In this document: positions 1-13,540 of the stretch, in pieces
How positions within the stretch are numbered: position 1 is the stretch's first letter
Layout: each line of letters begins with the position of its first letter
DNA from: Paralichthys olivaceus
Lineage: Eukaryota; Chordata; Actinopteri; Pleuronectiformes; Paralichthyidae
Length of the DNA: 64,000 nt
Direction of reading: 5' to 3'
Assembly (NCBI RefSeq): GCF_024713975.1
Contig: NC_091099.1
Span: forward strand, 17,341,501-17,405,500
Program-made: the position numbers and the translations under genes
The notes under the pieces: model-generated
Databases searched by the model: none
Seen by the model: the letters and a program-made list of their open reading frames with translations, nothing else
Told to the model about the DNA's origin: nothing

Positions 1-3000
1 AGACTGGCCGAACAAAGACACAGACCAATCAGCACCCGGATGATAATTATGACTCAGCTCATTCAGGCACATTGCTTTACATTCCTCCCCCCTGGGAAAA
101 TATGACGAGTTAGTGAGAGATTCTTACGGGTGAGTTTAGAGTTCGGTCCCTGGCACAGCGGACTGTAAAAGCAAATCCTAAACCGGAGGGATTTGCTGCT
201 GAATGGAGCAGGACTAGCCTGGGCCACATTGAGTCCACATTACACATTCCAGCTGCCTTTACTGTGTGCACGAGTGTGACTGAGTGCAAGAGCTAGACTC
301 TAGCTAGAGGCTCTATGTGTGTGTGAGAGAGAATCTGTGTGAGGAGAGGGAAAGGGGTTCGAATCAAGACGGAAGATATTTGTGAAAACAGCAGATTACA
401 AGCAGCCGCTCCCTGTGACCTCGATGTAGAAATCATGACTCCACTACAACTGCAAGTCTGGACCTGTGATTGTCTGTCTGTGGTTATGATGATGATGACG
501 ATGATGATAATGACTAAAAGCAGACATGAAAACAGATGAGCAGAACGGGCTTCAGGTTTCACCGCCTGTCAACTAGTCCCCAGTGACAGCCCTGTCTTCC
601 AGATATCAGTCATGACATGGATTATATCCAGCGACGCATCAAATCAGCTACAGTTAAACAGAGGAAATGTGGGGATGATTGCGTTTGAGGGACATTGTAA
701 CAGAACAGGGTCTGACTGAGAACTACAGATGCTCTCTAAACGTTGGTTATTAAAGGCTAACATTACTCTGACTTTGTATTGTCCTTTATTTTGCCTGTGC
801 AATTGTAACACAAAAGAGCATGAAAGACTACAAAGCTTTCCAAACAGTCTAGTCTCAAACATATGGCTGCAATAGATGATTATTGTCAGTATAGATTTTT
901 TGTCTAAAATCTTTAAATTCTCATTCTTTACAGCCCGAAGTGATGTGTCCAAAACCAACCATATCCAACTGATGAAGATATGAGGCAGAGAAAGGCAGCA
1001 AAATTCTCACATTTGAGAAGCTGTAAAGTAATGAATGTTTGATGGATGACTGAACTGATTAACCTGCAGTTACCTATTGGAGATGGTGGGGATTGGGAAA
1101 AGCATCAGCTCTAACTAAAAGTGGTGAAAAGGTTACAATAACTAGTGTGAAAATGTGACAACATATGACATCTGTAGCCAAACAACACAAACACAGTGGC
1201 TTGATTTAAACATTTCATTACACAAAAACAGATCATTAGAATCAGTGTGTTAAAAAAATCTGCCATGAAAAATAGAACATGCAGCTCCTGAATCCTCTGC
1301 AGAGTTTTATGAGGCAGCGAGCTTGTTCCTATTCCCTACACTGAGTGGACAGCAGCAAGCGTCTTGTCTGAACTGGGACTGAGGCCAAAGCAAACTGGGG
1401 AAGCGCATGGAAGAAATATTAGACTGAAGATCAGGAGAATGTAAAATGCAGAAGGAAACTTAATACACTATGCGCAGCTTCAGATAACAGTGAGGTACCT
1501 GAAAAAACGTGAACTGGAAAACCCACATACTGTGTAATTTGTGAACTTACTGGTTTCAGTTACCTGGTTCAGTCTTTTGGGGTAAATTTTATGGAGCCGT
1601 GATGTTCTTGGCTTGTTTCTGGTCAGGCACATTTATTGCACAAAGTCTCTATAGCTATAGCTTTCAGGATATCAAAATGATAAGTCCAAGTTTTGTGAGA
1701 TGAGAGGAGCACATATTAAACATTAAAATTTAATTAACAGGACAAATTAACAATGTCTTCACTCTCACAAACTTAACATAGCACTCCTCTAACAGAGGAA
1801 AAGAAAAGACCTTTATTGTTTCAGCTGAACCAGAGATATCATCTTTTTCATTCCACATCGTCCTTGTCCAAACCCGCCCCCTGCATTACCCACGTTGCAT
1901 CTCAACCACAGACAGCTGGGACAGAGATTCAGGTGCTGGTAGCAGCTAATGTATCTTTGAGTCACTAGCCTCAAGCAGAAATTTGGAGCAGTTACAGAGC
2001 TCTGGTAACATCACTTCATTCTAAATCCACTGCCAGGTTTCTGTTATATTTAAAATTTAAGACTAGGAACCCAACCTATGCCTACTGAAATTACATCACA
2101 CAATTTATCAGACTTCACAAATAGCTTTATGCAACTTTATGCCACATTTTCAGTCATACAACCCAGGAACTATGGACAAGCTGTAGAACAGATGAGATAC
2201 TCTTTTCCACTACAGCCTTATTTTCCTCTTCAGACTGGTCAGACCATACATTTTACATGATATTCTTGTCTTGTGCAGCTTTTATTCCACATTTATACGT
2301 TCTTCCCTTTGGCATTTGCCAATCAATCTCATCATTCTAGGAACTAAGAGGAGGCAGAGCGTCAACTAGTTTGTCATAACGGCTTCACGTCAGTCAGTTC
2401 TGCCTCCTGACACATCAGCCTTACCCACACTCCTGCTGCAGCCGTGCACACAGCCTGCAACGCTGACACTGGATAGAAAGGGAACACTCAGAACTGATCG
2501 AAAACTATTTATTCATCACTGTTGGCAGGTGCACTGAAGAAGACGACTTACCTGTCAAAGCATCAGTGATTTAATAGCCAAAGTAGCAATTTTCTAACCA
2601 CTCTGGTTGAACTTCAATTGAAACAGTCATTAAATTGATTAGTTAATCAACAGAAAAGTAATAGAAACAAACAACTTGTTAAGTTGTTTCAGTTGTATAC
2701 TAAAGCAAGAATGCTAATTATCTGCTTGTTCCAGCTTTTAAAATGTGATTATTTGCTGCTGTTTTAATTTGAAGAAAAATATGTCTCTCCATGGAAATTG
2801 CCCAAACAATTCTCCAGAAACATATCTACCTATCCCCCTCGCTCTTTCTCACCCGAACACACATGGACATCGTAAACAAAGAGCCACGTAGTAAATGCCA
2901 TTCTGCTTGCTAATGCAAAGTTATCTAGCTATGAGCGACAACTCCAGTAGCAGCACACACACTTTTCAGCGTTCAAACAGTGTGTGTGTGAGACAGACGA

Positions 3001-6000
3001 GGGGCAGGTAGACAACATGGTGGTTTAATAGTTTCAGCATTGATTCGAAAAATGAGCGCAGCTTTATAGATTCCCACTAACAAGCTGTCCCTGGGGGCGG
3101 GGCCGCCCACCTTTGATTAGAGGGTGTAACCTTTTCAGATATCAACGTAAACGTAAGCATCGGCGCTGCAAGGTCCAAGATGGTTTGAAACACTGTGTGC
3201 AAGGAGAGCCATGTTCAACCCATAAATGTAGATTTTTTTTCTACATTTGTTAATACATTTTTTCATTAATTTTCATTAATCATATACTTAAAAAACAACA
3301 TGTAAATAAGCAGCATCTCATAAAAGTTAATTGGTAAAACTAAAAGTAACATTGAACTTTAAGAACTTGTTACTTTCATCAGTTTGTGGACTTTTTATAA
3401 ACTTATTGATAGATTAATCAATAATGAACACATCCGTAAATTGACGCCATAATTCAGATTTTATTCTGGTTGAACCAAAACACTTTGACATGTTAGTAAA
3501 TCGCTGGGATACATCAGAATTAAGTACTAATAGATTAGGATAAACCGACATGCTATTTACTGTTGGTTTCCATGGTAATAACCAGGACCCCCTCTTGCTG
3601 TAATAATGTATAGGATGAAGCTATAGCAGGGGGCACATTAACATCTCATAAATAACTGGGACACAATCTATTATCCAGCAGACTCAGTGGATACAAATCA
3701 CTTTCTGAGAGCTCCATGGAAAGTTAACAATAGCAGTATAAAAAAGAAGGGGGGCTGTCTACTGTGGATCCGTATCCGCTGGCCCACGTCCCTGCTCTGG
3801 GATCGAGTGCGGAGCTTTGGACATGATCCCTGTTCTCAGCCTCATGCCTGCTCTCCTAAGTAGGCCGGTCTGAGGTCTGAGCTCCAGATCCACTGGGAGG
3901 ACGCCAGGGAGGAGGAGGAGGTGGCGGGAGGGAGGGAGAGAGGGGGAGAGGGGGAACTTGAGGGGGAATGGAAGGGTCCGAGGATTGCACTGATTTGGGA
4001 TTTGTTGCCACGGCAACCCCGCTGCTTTTTTTCCATGTTGAAAATGCAGAGCGCAGCAGGAGACTACATGCATGCTGATTTTTTTCCATCTCTCTCCATC
4101 TCACAACCTACAGCGAGTTTGCATTTTTTATCCCCTAAACCAGTCATCAACACCCACCACGATGTGACACTCACATCACAGAGTAGCCCTGACACAGTTG
4201 TGTGCTAAACAACATTTCCCACCTGTTTTCCTGGCAGTACAGTAAGCAGGAGATAGGGAGGTGGATTTGAAGGAAACAGGAGCTGGGAGGTGGGGAGTGA
4301 AGCATTATGGATGCTACAGTGCTGACATTACACATATGCTTCATATGGATTCTGTCCTTTTCCTGCTGTAGCCCTGGGCAGATAGTAACTGTGTCGATAC
4401 TAAACAAGAGGTTTTCTAAAAGGGTATGAGTAGAGCTCCTGCTGTGAAGAACCACCACCCCCACAGCAGCCCTGCAATGCCAGACTAGCGCTCCACACGC
4501 CAACATCACTGCGGAAGCCTGTGCAATTGTCCCACTTTTGCTGGACGAACCAATCACACCACAGACCAGCTACAGGGTGACTTCTGTCTGGGCCACACAC
4601 AGAAACAGGAAAAGCAAGGTCGCAACCTCTGAGTCACCCCTCCAGGGTCCAGTAAACCTCCTGCCATCACTGCCTGGAGGGAGGACGGGGGTCCTAGAAA
4701 ACTCCCTTCTCTCCACCCCTGGTTGTCTCGCTCACAGAAGGCAGTGGAGAACAAGCGTGACTGTTGGCATGAATCACGGGTGAGCTCAGCCTTGCTTTTC
4801 TAAAGAGCAGCCTTTTCTCATCCTGGCCAAGACAATGAGGACATGAGTGAAGGAGCTGGCTCCATTATGGTGGCCTTGCATAAAGGCTGTATTGTGCACA
4901 GTATAAAGTGGGCTTTTTTCAGGAGACGCAGGCTGTAGCACCGTGCTGTGTGGTGCTGAGCTGAGCAGTGCTGAGCATGACAACCAGGCATGCATCACCC
5001 ACACACTGCAGCAGGTGAAGCTTTACTTCTACTGTAAGATCTGTTTGAACTTCATCAAGGATAGCCACACAAAGAGTCTCATCATATTCGCCTCTTCTCT
5101 TTGCTCCTTTCCATTTGCACTGACGCACATTCTCAACGCACCCTGCTTTTACGCTCATCACAGATGTCACCTGTGACCGCAGGACTGAGCAGTGATGACA
5201 GACTGGTCAGTGCTGTTGAGCGAGTGTGTGAGAGGGGACAACAGACACCTCAGCCAGAGCCTATGGCCTAAAGAGGCCAGGACAGACAGGTGACACAGCA
5301 GCAGATCTCACAGGCAGTAAGATTGAACGCAGGCTGATTAGCACTGCTGCTATGGTTACAGCAGCTTGACTGACAGCCTTGCTCCTCTCTAAGCTTTCCC
5401 TGCGGCCAAGCTCTGCCTGCAGTCAGATAGTAGACAACCAAGTTCAATACTGCTACAGTTATACTGAGCTAATATGGTTTTCAGAAAGAACAGGTGTTAC
5501 TGTTAAACCGCATAAAGATATATATAAACTGTGCTGTGAAGGCAATGTTCTTGCATATATGGCTATCTTTTCATGACAGGCTTTTTTCAGATTAAACTTG
5601 GTAAAAGATTTACCAAGAAAATAATTGCAGGCTCAATCATCAATGAAAACATGAACACTCAGTAGAGCACAACCGTCACCTCAATCAAGCTGCATTGAAC
5701 ACAAATATAAGCAGACCCCTAAATACACTTGATTTTCTTTCCATCTAGATATACAAATTGTTCTGTGGGAAACTGGCGAAAATGTCAAAAAAACACCCTG
5801 TCTCACAATGTTAAATTTGTTGGATCAGGCAGCTGATCCGTGTGTAATTTTAGTAGTTTTTGCATAATCCTGCTAAAAAAAACATACAAACACCAGTGAA
5901 AACGTAATAACCGTTACTTGAAGCCCTTAAAGTACCTGTGATTTTTTTCCACATCTCATTGTTACATCTTCTGCTTGTTACTGATAAACTTTCTCGGGTT

Positions 6001-8258
6001 TCCCAGGGTGTCATAGTGGAAACAATGTGGCTGAAACAAAGACCACATTTACCAAAGTCCGACAAATCAAGTGATGCAGTAATTTTTAAAGCAAACTTCA
6101 GGTATGTAGTGAGATTGGCTGTTGTTTAAGCCATCATCCACTAACTAAAATGATCAAGAGAGGATAAGCATTAAGATGCGGGTTGCTTTCTACGTATAAC
6201 ACCAAACCCTGTTAATTTCCAAAACTACTCATATTACTCACATCTCATGTTAAACAAGTACAGATATTACAGAGTCACAGACATTTGTCAGATAACTAAT
6301 ACCGCAATTTTTATGAATTGTAGGTTCACATATGTACATAATGGGGGAAAGCTTGAGATTTAAATATACAAGTGCATCCAGAATTGCATGGAATTAATAT
6401 TGATTAAAAAACTCTCTTCCAGAAATATGTCAGGAAGAGCTTAACAATGTCTCTGAAATTAAAAACACCACTTACTACACGTGATAACACAGCTGAGTTT
6501 ATGAATGGGATGAAAAGCCAGCATGAATTGTGACAGATAAGCCTTGTGGACGCAGCTGGTTCATAGCAGGGTACTGAGATCAACAGATAAGAGCCTGATT
6601 TTATCTGGCAGCCTGCGGCGGGATCCTGTCACTCCAAGATGATGATGATATACATTACAAACATTATCCTGCTTTTGAAAATCAAAGTAAAAAGCAAAGT
6701 TTTGTAGGAGATCTTTAGTGGATGAAATGATGGTCAGAACAAACAATGGTAGAGACTGAATTATGGAAACTGCAGTCAAACTAGACATTGGGTGTTAATT
6801 TCTTTCCTGTAAATTTGCATTTATAGACCAGATTTGCAGAGTAGTAGTAGTACATTTAAGTGAGTTTCTAAATAAAAAGACGTCCGGATTATCACAAACT
6901 ACGGTTTGGCTCCTTAAAGAGATAATTGATGTTGTTTGATTTGTGTCTGGACATCATGTCACCTGCTGTTCATTTGTGAGCAGAGCATTAGCATCAGAGA
7001 GAGCGACAATTAGCCTCCTCTCACTGCCTGTCTGTGCTCATCCTTGCACCAGCAGGTCCTGATAGCCTTTCATGGCAGTTAAAAGGGAATAATGGGCCAA
7101 ACTGCTATCTAACAAGGGCAGATGGCAGGATGGGGTTGAGGTTATCAGAATATCGGTGTCCATATCAAACTGCAAACACAAGCAACTTTCAGAAGCCATT
7201 GTAGTGGTTTTAAAAACATCAAAATTTCTACTCTTGTCTGCAGTTTCTCATTATACATTGAGTCTGAAGTAAAGGAAGAACTGTGGAAAACTTGCTTACA
7301 CCATGCTTTAAATTAAATGGAAATTTGATAATATCATTAACAAGGGGCCTGACAATAATTTCAGCTGTTGAACAGTGGACTACTTTCTCTGTCCCTGATA
7401 AGAACGAAACCCACTGAGCGTGAAGTGCAGCGAGCCTGGGGGTTTCCAAATTCAGCTAATTAAAAAACCAAACACGAGGATTAAACATTTATTCTTTTAT
7501 TAAACCAGGGAGAACTTAATTATGAACACTGCACCGCACCTAAAATATGTGATCCTGCTCAAGTGTAATAACGTTGGTGTGGATGAAGACGCGACTACGT
7601 CTGCTTCCAAATAAAGACTAAACAAGTTTCAAACAGCGTCCTGCCAAGAGTGATGGGAAAAAGGCAATATTATTCCCTCACCTGTTTCAAACATTAATAC
7701 TGCAGATGACCCAGATATGTGGTGTCAGGTTATTACTGTATAACTCAATCAAAAAGGTTCTCTGCCAGCTGGTTCAACGCTGGAGGGAGGGACGGGGGAG
7801 GCAGAGGTCATTGGTACCACCACAGCAGGCACTTCCAGATTCAGACGGAGATAGAGAATCGGGGGGTGAAAGTGGAAAAACTTGCAAGCAGCAGCATTTG
7901 TCTTGGGAGGCAACTGCTTGTGAGAGGGCCGGGCTGCATGCCGGTGCCAGGATTCTTGTGTTAATGCAGCAGAGAAAAGAGGAAGAGTTTGTATTCATGG
8001 CTATCTATAGACAGGAGTGGTGCCTGTGACATAGCAGCTGCTCCCCAAAGACTGGTGACACATTAACCTTCAGCCAGTTGTCTTGGCCTGCTGCTTCAAA
8101 CTGACCTCTCTCTCACACACACAAACACTTAATTAGTAAACGAAAGGAGGGACACGGAATAAAAAGTAGCCAAAAAGTCAATGAAGTTTTGGTTTTTGTT
8201 GTTGTTTTTGTCACTGCATTTGAAGCTCTGGCAAAAAAAACAGCCACTTGTGTGTATG

Positions 8259-8260
<2 letters not shown>

Positions 8261-8299
<39 letters not shown>
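8261..8299. repeat. (CA)n microsatellite
   Basis: Uninterrupted CA dinucleotide run of about 20 units. It creates spurious Thr-His frames that should not be read as genes. Confidence 0.97.
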
Positions 8300-8301
<2 letters not shown>

Positions 8302-9563
8302 ATACTGGACCATCATCTGATCTCTACTGGGACTCTGGGGATCAGCCCCACGTTGCTACAGCTGTTTCACAGCGGGTTAGGTTACCCTGATACCGCCATC
8401 CCGAAGGTCTTCACCAAGGGAACGACCCCACGTCAAACCAACACACGGCTGCACTCACATACCCCACCACCCTCCCCACAGATCCCTGCCCTCCTGCATG
8501 TACCAGGCTCAACACACAGTATTTTGAGCCCAGAACAGACACACACCTTCTGAAGCTCACTTACTGCAGAGAAGCTTGACAGCTTGTGGCTTTCAAACTG
8601 AAATCGTTTCACAAGAAATGAGAGAAAGTGCTTTGACAGCTCTTCCAATCAGCCGTCAGCAAAACAACATCAACTACATCAGTACTTTTTCTGGTTCCGA
8701 CCAAAACATTTCTGCAGCATGGTATCAAAACCTGTCACGTTTTTTGATCAGACGATTTCTCTTATAATCATATTTCTGCTGCGAGGCAATGTTTGATTTT
8801 AAGAAGTTTGCGTTCTTTTGCTACATTAGAAGAAAAGCAATGCTATAATGATATAAGATACAAGGCATTTAAAAAACATTGTTTTGATTTCAGTGATGAA
8901 ACTTAGGTTTCATAACAGCAGACACAATGTTAAATGAAATAATCCTAGTAACAGTTTTTTCATGCAAGTAGAAATTATTCAATATCATAAATAGATTCCT
9001 GACAAAATGATATAACTGTTATTGACAGTTGAAATTATTAAATGATAAATTGATTAATCAATCAACAGGAAATTCCTCAGAAACGTCTCTTCTCTTGTTG
9101 TTATTGATGAAATGTAAATATCAACGCAGGGCTGCCGCATTAGTTTTAGCTGATAAACTTTAGGTAATGGAAAAATACCTGCCTAATTATTTCAACCTAA
9201 ACTGGCAGGACAGGGTTAACAATATTTTTGAATCAATGTGTGCTCTCAGAAGGAAACAGCCATAAACACATGAGAACAACATATGTGGCAATAAACATGG
9301 TCTCACACTGAAATTAACTTCCTTCACCAGTTTGCCATGACAATGCCTCGCTCTAAAACAATGCTGATTTCCTACTGGACATCCTGCAGGCTGCACACAC
9401 TCAAACACAGAGAGAGAGAGGCAGATGAACTCCCACAACCGGACCTATGTGAAGGGGGATTCGTTGAAAGCTGAGATTCCTGGAAACTCTTTGCTCACAC
9501 TGTTTCCTGCGAAGGCTGCTGAGTCCGGCCTACCTGTCTGTGCAGTACTATACCTGCCTGCAG

Positions 9564-9564
<1 letters not shown>

Positions 9565-9604
<40 letters not shown>

Positions 9605-9764
9605 TGAGTGAGTGAGTGAGTGTGTGTGTGAGTAAGAGAGTGTATGTCTGTGTGTGTGTGAGTGAGAGAGTGTATGTGTGTGTGTGAGTGTGTGTGTGTG
9701 AGTGAGTGAGTGTATGTGTGAGCGAGTGAGAGAATGTGTGTTTGTGTGTGAGACAGTGAGTGAA

Positions 9765-9796
<32 letters not shown>

Positions 9797-9797
9797 C
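9565..9797. repeat. Compound (TG)n/(GAGT)n microsatellite
   Basis: A pure TG run passes into interspersed GAGT, GAGA and TG blocks over about 230 bp and ends in a GA run. The minus-strand frame through it is only His/Thr/Ser/Leu repeats. Confidence 0.95.
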
Positions 9798-10099
9798 TTC
9801 GACTGGCCTGTGAAACTATTTGGACCAGAAAGACAGGACACCCTGTGTAATGTGGGTCAGTGAGTGTTTTGGTAGCAACTATGCAAGACGATACACGCAG
9901 AGCAGCAGTTCCCTATTCTTTCCTCTCACGACAGCCTCGTTGACTTTAGTGACAACAGCCAGTTCGTGTTGCTGTGGGACATTTAACAACACGACTCGCA
10001 CTAATGTTTAACTCCTGTGGCCGCCACTGATAAACCTGAGTGAACGTGGCTTCCTGCTCAGTGTAGCTAACCCAGCAGTTAACCTGTGCGGCTGAGCTG

Positions 10100-10800
10100 C
10101 GGCCATTGACCGGTGAATGGGACAAAGTGAGCCGAGGACCGTGGGGAGAACACTGCAGCGTTGTTCGGCTCGTTGTGTTGTTCACTAAATGTGTCTTGAC
10201 TCAGCTCGGCCGTGTTTCTCTGCCATACATCCACACAAGCTACACCGACAATGTGAAACAAAAACCAGAGCTCTCACCAGAAACGATGAGCGTTGCTCCG
10301 ACCGGAGTCCCCGACCTCGGAGCTTCTCCTCAGGCCGGACGCCGTCTTTCCTACCGTTGTTCCCCTAAATTAAAATACAATAAAGCGGGTGAGCAGCCGC
10401 TTCTTCTTCTTCTTCTTCTCCACCTCCTGCTTCTTTGTGGTGTCGTGGAGCTGGAAGCTACTTTCTGCTCCTCGCTGTCGCTTATGTCCGCGGGGTTGTT
10501 GTTGTGTCGCCCGGCAGCATGGCTCCTCTGCGGGCTTTAAAGTTTCCCTCCCGGTAGAAACAGACAGGAGGCCCCGCTCTGCTCTGCCCTCCTCTCGGTG
10601 TGAGAGCGTGTTTAAACCCGGAGAGACCTCGGCAGTGCGGCGGACGATGTGGATGATGTTGGTCTGAGTGCGAGTCCTCCGCTGCCACCACAGTCCCCGT
10701 GCTTGCAGGCGGGAAACAGCGCCACCTAACTGTCGCTGCGAGAAACGACGCGGTGGCGGCCACTGCAGCCCCACAGCGGCCCCTACTGGAAAAAGCGCTG
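10100..10800. promoter_or_regulatory. CpG-rich island, candidate promoter
   Basis: This stretch is markedly richer in CG dinucleotides and GC than its AT-rich surroundings and contains a CTT/CTC pyrimidine run near 10,398-10,430. In vertebrate genomes such islands usually mark a transcription start. No coding exon with a convincing start and splice donor is visible on either strand, so the gene it serves is unknown. A leftward gene with a non-coding first exon is one option. Confidence 0.45.
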
Positions 10801-10867
10801 TACTGTGCACTCGTACAACTCAGCTCCCAATACAAAGCAACTAAAAGTAAAGCGGGCCTGTAATGAC

Positions 10868-10880
10868 CCCCCCCCCCCCA
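10868..10880. repeat. Poly-C run
   Basis: Homopolymer of about 12-13 C just right of the CpG-rich stretch. It marks the change from GC-rich DNA to the repeat-rich flank of the protease gene. Confidence 0.9.
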
Positions 10881-10959
10881 GTTTGTGCTGAAACTGTCTG
10901 CACTCATTCATTTGAATGGAGATTACAAAATAATAGGAACATGTTTGTCAGTAATATAT

Positions 10960-11018
10960 TAATTAGAAACACAGAGAAAGTAGTCATCATATTGAGTTAT
11001 TGAGATATTTTTTTAGAA
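10960..11018. repeat. Minisatellite monomer (CAGAGAAAGTAGTCATCATATTGAG type)
   Basis: A monomer of the ~47-bp motif that also occurs at 11,610-11,750, 22,590-22,760 and 26,650-26,755. Here and at 26.7 kb it runs directly into the sequence AGAACAGGGGTC, the end of a hAT-like element, so the two places share the same junction. Confidence 0.75.
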
Positions 11019-11424
11019 CAGGGGTCTCCAACCTTTTTTGCACCACGGACCGATTTAATGTAGGCATTATTTTCACGGACCTGCCTTCAAGGTGCGGCAG
11101 ATAAGTACAGCAAAAATAAAATAACACGACCTGGGCTTGTTTCTCTGCAACGAGTTGGTCCCATCTAGGGGTGATGGGAGACAATGACACCCGCAGTGTG
11201 TTCCTTATGTCCAGTCTGCTCCGTAATTTTGTCTTGGTTGCTGTCACTGCAGAAAAGCCCGCTTCACAAAGATGGGATGTTGGAAATGGTAGCAGGGTTT
11301 TCAGTGCTCTTGTGGCTATGTCAGGAAATTCTGGCTTGGTTTTCATCCAGAACATCGGCAAGGTTGTTGTCTCAAACGTACGTTTAAGGTCACCGGTGAG
11401 CTGTCCTCCAAAATCCCTGCTCAT
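10987..11424 (-). pseudogene. hAT-family transposase C-terminal remnant
   Basis: The minus-strand frame of 145 codons contains the hAT C-terminal dimerisation signature: aromatic residues then PFPTSHLCEAGFSA, followed by TKTKLRSRLD and LRVSLSPI, as in the ZBED5/SCAND3-like domesticated group. The N-terminal BED finger and catalytic core are absent. On its left, 11,018-11,055 reads CAGGGGTCTCCAACC..., like a hAT terminal inverted repeat. The domain call is confident from the motif; the exact hAT subfamily is not. The frame is open but there is no gene structure around it, so it is a transposon fossil. Confidence 0.8.
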
Positions 11425-11609
11425 GTTTAAAACATGTCAAATATCCCTCTGTCCACTCGCCCCCCCCACAATTCCAGTTTGGCTTTGAATGCAGCTACTT
11501 TATCTGCCAACTTGAACACAGTTGTCATTTTCCCCTGAAGTGACAGATTGAGTGATAACACCAAAAGATATTAAGTTACTAACCTATTGAATGAGCAAGT
11601 CGCAATTTT

Positions 11610-11760
11610 GAGACGCAGAGAAAGTAAATCATCATATTGACTTAGTAATATATATTTTAAAGACAGAGAGAAAGTAGTCATCATATTGAGTTATTAATAT
11701 ATTTTTAGAGACAGAGAGAAAGTAAGTCATCATACTGACTTAGTCCGAAATTTATTAGAA
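11610..11760. repeat. Minisatellite, ~3 degenerate monomers
   Basis: Three imperfect copies of a unit built from AGACAGAGAGAAAGTAGTCATCATATTGAGTTA. The same repeat flanks the second protease copy at 22,590-22,760. It lies just beyond the 3' end of the functional protease gene. Confidence 0.85.
11750..11757 (-). terminator. Candidate polyadenylation signal of the USP37-like gene
   Basis: AATAAA is present on the minus strand here (plus strand TTTATT), about 320 bp beyond the stop codon at 12,071. It is the first hexamer I noticed downstream, but its use is inferred. Confidence 0.35.
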
Positions 11761-12070
11761 GATACACCATACAATGGGCTGGGATTCGAGCTACCAATCT
11801 TCTGGTTTGTGGATGAAAAACAATATCAACAAAAACTCATCAAGCTTTTCTTGTGAGTTTTTATGAGTCCTACACACTGAACTTTTCAATACTGCAGTCG
11901 CTCAGGCTGATGGTTTCAATGTGATCAAAAGAAAGAACACCATTTACATCAGGCCCTATATTTGAGAAAAAGAGAAAAACTATGTCAGTACAGTCAATGA
12001 ATTTCACAACTCTTCAAAATTAAAAAAATGCTTGTGTACGATACAATCAGGTAAATTCAAAGTGTTGGAC

Positions 12071-12246
12071 TCAGTGTCGTAAACGTACGTGTCTTTTGTA
12101 GAAAAGGATGTAAGCATTTTTTTTAAAATGCTTACACATGGACTGCCCAGTTGTACGTGTGACAGTATTGTCATCGTAAATGACCCATTGGTCAGTGGGA
12201 TCATCTTCAGCTGCATCACGCTTGACCCCTGCACTAATGTAGTGTC
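12071..12246 (-). CDS. USP37-like last coding exon: His box
   Basis: Begins after acceptor TTTTAG and encodes GHYISAG, carrying the catalytic His, then WVIYDDN, the usual third-residue region (Asp or Asn). It ends FYKRHVRLRH and a TGA stop. The phase joins the previous exon through a split Gly codon. Confidence 0.88.
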
Positions 12247-13509
12247 CTAAAAGGAGACAAATCACTGTTACAAAAGGTGCTCTGATGTGTGGAGGTTATG
12301 AAAGGTAACAATTTTGTGACCAGGACCGTAACATCAAGACAAATATTTGCATTCTTTTATGGAGAGAGGAGAATTACGTAGCACTCAACTGGGCAGTTCC
12401 AGGGAAAATGACAGATGTAAAAAAAACACAGCAACTTCATTCAAATATCCTAATTTACAATAATAAAGAACTGAAAATACAACCATCTATCTATAATATG
12501 CCTGAGGACCTGATAGAGGACTGCAGAATGTGACAGTGTGACACTGTGTGATTAACTAACCTGAGTTTGCATTGGCTCCAAGGTGGCTGATGACACTCAC
12601 TAGACTGTACCAGCCCTGATCCTGAGAAGGCAATGGGTAAGAACTGTTAGTGAAAGTCCCTCACATAAAACCCCAGTACACATTTACCAAATGTTGACTT
12701 TTTACTTGGAGTTAGGTGAGTTTTTTTCTTACCTGGGTGGACGAGATAGTCAGCTCCCTGGAAATATTGATCGGGTCGTGAAGTTTCTTCGGGGTAAAAA
12801 GCGGAGTGAAGCAAAAACGCTTCACGTGCAGGATCAAAATTCTGCAGACAAGAAATAGAAGAAAGATTATTTAATATTTTTGATTGATAAAATTACTCAA
12901 TTTCAATTTAGATGAAATGAACTGGTGAAAACATCATGAGGATTATTCTACATTAAATTTCTGCCAATAGATCCATCTCACCTAAATCTTACACACTGGA
13001 CCTTTAAAGTAAAATCGGTTTGAAACTACATACCATGAAACTAAAAGTAATCAATACTTGATTTTTATTGTGATGGAAAACCAAATAAGTGAGAGTCTGA
13101 GAATGAAATTTACACATTGTGAGGAAATGATTGTCCTTATCCTGTGAAAAATGTCAAGTAAACTTGATGTGTGATTAAGGAATAAAGTATCCGTTGTGAT
13201 CTAACTGTGGTGGATGTGATGCCACTTACCTGGGCAGGGTATCAAAGCTGTAGCACTGGGTGGAGTTTGTGCCACCACAGACACAATTGCATTCCAACTC
13301 TGTCTTCTGAAAAACAATACAGAGATGATATGTTATCAGTGATATACGGGGTGTGTGTGTGTGTCAGAGAGAGAGATAATTGTGGTCACATGGTTGTGAA
13401 TTAAAACTGAAAGACAAACAACGTCCAAACTTTGATGTGTCTCATTCACACCGACCAAAGACTCAAATGATAATATGCACAAATGGAGAGTACCATAATG
13501 AACTTTGTT

Positions 13510-13540
<31 letters not shown>

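Larger units (their letters stand above)
1..10100. other. Gene-poor region, no coding exon found
   Basis: Both strands were scanned for exons with family resemblance and matching splice sites and none was found. The open frames here are short, low in complexity or overlapping antisense shadows. The stretch holds AT-rich non-coding DNA, a GC box-like site near 3,095, purine-rich DNA near 3,900-3,970 and microsatellites after 8,260. It could be intergenic or an intron of a gene continuing to the left; the sequence alone does not decide. Confidence 0.55.

Noticed and set aside
3759-4780. Clusters of overlapping frames on both strands near 3.8-4.8 kb
   Set aside because: GC-rich low-complexity DNA gives overlapping frames on both strands; no splice sites, domain or start context supports any of them.
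8248-9841. Thr-His and Cys-Val repeat proteins at CA/TG tracts (also near 48.8 and 55.2 kb)
   Set aside because: Translations of dinucleotide repeats, no real protein.
10106-10907. Frames of 140-146 codons around the CpG-rich stretch
   Set aside because: Composition reflects the CpG island; frames overlap on both strands, with Lys/Leu runs from the CTT repeat and no known domain.
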